Shown here: positions 61,452 through 64,000 of the stretch, piece by piece
How positions within the stretch are numbered: the first letter of the stretch is position 1
Layout of the letters: the number at the start of each line of letters is the position of its first letter
From: Prevotellaceae bacterium UBA2448
Lineage (GTDB): Bacteria > Bacteroidota > Bacteroidia > Bacteroidales > Bacteroidaceae
NCBI GenBank assembly: GCA_002342585.1
Contig: DDQG01000001.1
Span: 35,997-99,996 of the forward strand
Length of the DNA stretch: 64,000 nucleotides
Direction: 5' to 3'
Notes under the pieces: generated by a model
Seen by the model: the letters and a program-made list of their open reading frames with translations, nothing else
Database searches by the model: none
What the model was told of the DNA's origin: nothing
Translations under genes and position numbers: made by a program

Positions 61452-61988
61452 CTAGTTCTGGCACGACTCGGCAGACTTAGGGCAAGCTTGACTCTGCTCT
61501 CGCTGCTTCATCAGTTCTATAGCCTCTTTTCCCGTAAGATGCTCTATGTCGAAACGAATCATCAACATCCGAGACAGACCGCTTTCCAACTCTTTCTGCA
61601 AGGCTTCCTCTTGATTAGGATTATACCTGTTACCAAATATCCGGGCTGTAGCCAACTTCTCAGCTTCGTCCTCAATGATATGGATTCTGCCAAAAGCTAT
61701 CACACTACGAAAGAAAGTGGTGTACTTCTCTGGATGAACTTCATCCTGATCAATGACACAGAACGATGCCTTATCAAATTTACGGATAGCATCTACTTTA
61801 TGGCCACTCAGCGCACTATGGAAATAGATTCTGCCATCGGCATAGACATAGCTGATGGGGACGGCATAGGGATAGTCATTGTCGCCAAGTAATGCTAAAG
61901 TGCCTGCCGTAGCTTTTTGCAATATGGCAATGCTTTCTTCTTCTGAAAGCTGTTGGCGTTTGCGCCTCATTTCTCTAAATTCACTCAT
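61452..61988 (-). CDS. pyridoxamine 5'-phosphate oxidase-like flavoprotein, Nim-related
   Basis: 178 residues. REMRRKRQQL, GDNDYPYAVPISYVYADG, FHSALSGHKVDAI, FCVIDQDEVHPEKYTTFFRSV and a final HLTGKEAIELM reproduce, in order, the blocks I remember from NimA-type nitroimidazole reductases and their housekeeping relatives. FMN-dependent reductase fold. Whether it acts on nitroimidazoles is not shown. Overlaps the ferritin-like gene by 4 bp. Confidence 0.88.
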   Translation of the reverse strand: MSEFREMRRKRQQLSEEESIAILQKATAGTLALLGDNDYPYAVPISYVYADGRIYFHSALSGHKVDAIRKFDKASFCVIDQDEVHPEKYTTFFRSVIAFGRIHIIEDEAEKLATARIFGNRYNPNQEEALQKELESGLSRMLMIRFDIEHLTGKEAIELMKQREQSQACPKSAESCQN

Positions 61989-62371
61989 AGCAATCCTGAT
62001 ATTATATCTCCATGACGTTTTTCGTCGTTCTTTACACTTTCCACCTCTGGGAAATCTGCAATCATATGCTCATAGCCAACAGCAGCAGCGTATTCACCTT
62101 TTGCTATCAGCTTATATAGACGCTTCTTTCCCAACAACCGATAAAGGAACGGCATGATGACTGCCATCGTCTTCTTGGGCTTTAATGCCTCTTTGGTGTA
62201 AGCATGGAAAACACTGGCATGTCGGCCTTCTTCCTTTGCAAGTTGGAGGAATGTCTCACGCTCCTTGTCTGTCTTTACAACTTTTGCAAGTCTCTGGTAC
62301 ATCAGCACGGCATTCAGTTCGCCCTGCTGACTACGAATTAGTTCTTTGAATTGTTCTTGTGTCATTGTCAT
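61985..62371 (-). CDS. ferritin-like (rubrerythrin-type) four-helix protein
   Basis: 128 residues. Helices carry the di-iron ligands Glu and ExxH: GELNAVLMYQRLAKVV, LAKEEGRHASVFHAYT, YAAAVGYEHMI and VKNDEKRHGDIISGLL. No rubredoxin domain. Probably a peroxide- or oxygen-reactive di-iron protein. Coupled by 4-bp overlaps to both neighbours. Confidence 0.86.
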   Translation of the reverse strand: MTMTQEQFKELIRSQQGELNAVLMYQRLAKVVKTDKERETFLQLAKEEGRHASVFHAYTKEALKPKKTMAVIMPFLYRLLGKKRLYKLIAKGEYAAAVGYEHMIADFPEVESVKNDEKRHGDIISGLL

Positions 62372-62766
62372 GCGATGCCTAAAAGTTCTATTTCAAATAT
62401 CAATGTCGAACCACCGGGGATGCCTGGCTGGGAGAATTTGCCATAGCCCATTTCGGCTGGGATATAGACTTCCCATTTGTCGCCGATGTGCATCTGCTGC
62501 ATGGCAATGATCCATCCTTCAATGAGGTCGCAGAGTCGGCAAGCCAACGGCACACCGCCACGGCTGCTGTCAAACGTTTTGCCGTCAATAGTCTTACCTG
62601 TGTAGTGAGCCGTCACGATACTTCTTACACTGGGCTTTGCACTTTGGACATTACCCTCTGCCAACACCTTATAATAAATTCCTTTTGGTAGTGCCTTGAC
62701 ACCTTCCTCCTTGGCTTTTGCCTCCAGCCAATCCTTGTTGGCCTGTATGTACTCTCGTTTTGCCAT
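62368..62766 (-). CDS. FKBP-type peptidyl-prolyl cis-trans isomerase
   Basis: 132 residues, single FKBP domain: VTAHYTGKTIDGKTFDSSRGG, IEGWIIAMQQMHIGDKWEVYIPAEMGYG and GGSTLIFEIELLGI. No signal peptide, so cytoplasmic. First gene of a coupled trio with the ferritin-like and Nim-related genes, suggesting a stress-response unit. Confidence 0.94.
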   Translation of the reverse strand: MAKREYIQANKDWLEAKAKEEGVKALPKGIYYKVLAEGNVQSAKPSVRSIVTAHYTGKTIDGKTFDSSRGGVPLACRLCDLIEGWIIAMQQMHIGDKWEVYIPAEMGYGKFSQPGIPGGSTLIFEIELLGIA

Positions 62767-62792
62767 TATCTGTCTGTTCGCTAAATTGGAAT

Positions 62793-63293
62793 TTACTTCA
62801 ATAAACCATATATGAGTATATCGTAAAAGACACCTTCTTTAATCACAGCTTTGCGCATGACACCTTCTTGTATAAAACCATTCTTTAGTAAAATGCGCTG
62901 AGATGCCAAATTGGGACGAAAGACATTTGCCGTAATCCGATTGAGACCAAGTTCCTTTATTGCAATCTCACACACTTTTCCCACAGCCTGACTCATCAGA
63001 CCACGATTCCAATAGTCTCTCAACAGCATGTAGCCCAATTCGCCGTCAAGCCTGTAAATGTCTGCTTTTCGTTCAATGGAAACACTACCAACAATCTTCC
63101 CATCCACGACCATTGCACGGAAAGTTCCGTCAATGCCCTCACTATTGGCAACCATATTCAGCCACCAATTAGCATCATATTCCGTGTAAGGATTCGGCAA
63201 TCTGTCAGACAAGTATGACATATCAACGGCATTGCATAATTCTATCAGTTCCTTTTTGTCAGCCAATGACCATTTACGCAATTCTACTTTCAT
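62793..63293 (-). CDS. GNAT family N-acetyltransferase
   Basis: 166 residues, RimJ/RimL type: LRKWSLADKKELIELCNAVD, LLRDYWNRGLMSQAVGKVCEIA, ANVFRPNLASQRILLKNGF. Substrate unknown. Lies 26 bp before the FKBP gene. Confidence 0.92.
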   Translation of the reverse strand: MKVELRKWSLADKKELIELCNAVDMSYLSDRLPNPYTEYDANWWLNMVANSEGIDGTFRAMVVDGKIVGSVSIERKADIYRLDGELGYMLLRDYWNRGLMSQAVGKVCEIAIKELGLNRITANVFRPNLASQRILLKNGFIQEGVMRKAVIKEGVFYDILIYGLLK

Positions 63294-63317
63294 ACTTCTA
63301 AATTCCGAGTTGTCTGT

Positions 63318-63887
63318 TTACACCTCTATCTTTTTAATGACCTTGGCAGGAACACCGCCAACGATGGTATTCGGTTCTACATCCTTCGTCACCACAGCAC
63401 CTGCTGCCACTACTGCTCCGTCGCCAATGGTCACGCCTGCAAGAACTGTGGCATTGGCTCCAATCCATACGTTCTTGCCGATGTGTATAGGTGCATAACT
63501 CATACTCTGACGCTTGGCAGGGTCAAGGTCGTGATTGATGGTTGCCAATACGACGTTGTGACCTATGAGTGCACCCTCGTCGATGGTGATACCGCCCTGA
63601 TCCTGGAACTTACAGCCCATGTTGATGAATACCCGTTCACATATGACGGTGTTCTTGCCGCAGTCGGTGTGAAACGGCGGGAACATGCCTACCGTCTTGG
63701 GCACCTCCCTGCCCCAAAGCTGCTCCAGCAAGGCGTGCAACTCTTCCGGCGTGTGGTATTTGCCGTTGATCTCTGCCGTTATCTTCAGTGCCTCCTGCGA
63801 CAACTGATGGAACATCATGTGAACATCGCCGCCGCCCACGACGGGCTTGCCCGATGCCATGTAGTCTCTGAATTCCTGTATCGTCAT
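63318..63887 (-). CDS. maltose O-acetyltransferase-like hexapeptide acetyltransferase
   Basis: 189 residues from the ATG at 63887 (MTIQEFRDYMASGKP). The left-handed beta-helix repeats (GKNTVICERVFINMGCKFQDQGGITIDEG, HIGKNVWIGANATVLAGVTIGDGAVVAAGAVV) and catalytic His in ATINHD are intact. O-acetylates a sugar. Its last residues match the remnant at 58588-58761. Confidence 0.93.
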   Translation of the reverse strand: MTIQEFRDYMASGKPVVGGGDVHMMFHQLSQEALKITAEINGKYHTPEELHALLEQLWGREVPKTVGMFPPFHTDCGKNTVICERVFINMGCKFQDQGGITIDEGALIGHNVVLATINHDLDPAKRQSMSYAPIHIGKNVWIGANATVLAGVTIGDGAVVAAGAVVTKDVEPNTIVGGVPAKVIKKIEV

Positions 63888-63904
63888 GTTGCGTAATTTT
63901 GGTG

Positions 63905-63912
63905 CAAAGATA
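63905..63912 (-). promoter_or_regulatory. -7 box of the hexapeptide acetyltransferase gene
   Basis: TATCTTTG on the minus strand, 17 bases before the ATG. Confidence 0.6.
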
Positions 63913-64000
63913 CAAAAAAAATCCCGAACAGCCATAAACTGTTGGCGCCGGTTTACTTCCCAGTTAGAGAAAATTTACGCGCCAGTTAGAAAACCGATTT

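Overview
The window looks like a chromosomal segment from a Prevotella-type member of the Bacteroidales. Three things support this: promoters of the Bacteroidota type (a TAnnTTTG -7 box, often TACCTTTG or TATCTTTG, with TTTG about 20 bp upstream), almost no Shine-Dalgarno sequences, and a gene set typical of the order (RNase P RNA, an ilvDBNC operon, lipoproteins with acidic or glycine-rich linkers, a DUF4421 protein, an AraC-type regulator with a membrane half, DUF4143 ATPases). The sequence alone does not fix the species.

Layout. 1-3313: tripartite export system on the minus strand (ATPase, adaptor, TolC-like channel), running off the left edge. 3391-3765: RNase P RNA. 3879-10937: an NhaC-type antiporter translationally coupled to a large secreted protein with an HExxH motif, then a convergent multi-module secreted protein; the gap between them holds two terminators, a 22-bp tandem repeat and a MITE-like inverted repeat. 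11114-20289: minus-strand aromatic 2-oxoacid/aryl-CoA cluster (iorA, iorB, two paaK paralogues, ACT protein, thioesterase, aminotransferase, SDR and an rRNA-methylase-like gene). 20515-26542: ilvDBNC and an aquaporin. 26597-32574: membrane-anchored AraC regulator, two lipoproteins with near-identical signal peptides, a DUF4143 ATPase. 32833-38648: housekeeping genes (ligA, dapA, a sugar kinase, manC, rpmA, rplU). 39017-46273: sugar use (GH78-like and GH106-like hydrolases, a SprT-like protein, xylB, xylA). 46436-48036: azlCD and a small AraC-type regulator.

48037-52000 is the most accessory-looking part. It holds an exact-period 41-bp array of palindromes upstream of the AraC-type regulator, an AT-rich HIRAN-domain gene, a nested palindromic element, a HigBA-like toxin-antitoxin pair, and a kinase-fold gene of the polyvalent-protein type bracketed by two ~155-bp direct repeats that carry the promoters. 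I see no integrase, transposase or tRNA in the window, so this is not shown to be an integrative element.

52027-63887 holds ridA, a riboswitch-like structured leader in front of an ECF-type membrane protein and an SGNH hydrolase, then many small single-domain genes (PPOX flavoproteins, cupin, HxlR regulator, EamA transporter, flavodoxin, three GNATs, MBL hydrolase, ferritin-like protein, FKBP, hexapeptide acetyltransferase) and one acetyltransferase remnant. The strongest candidates for something undescribed are the 41-bp palindrome array (48086-48316), the structured leader (52429-52549), and the kinase-like gene inside duplicated promoter repeats (50830-51995).
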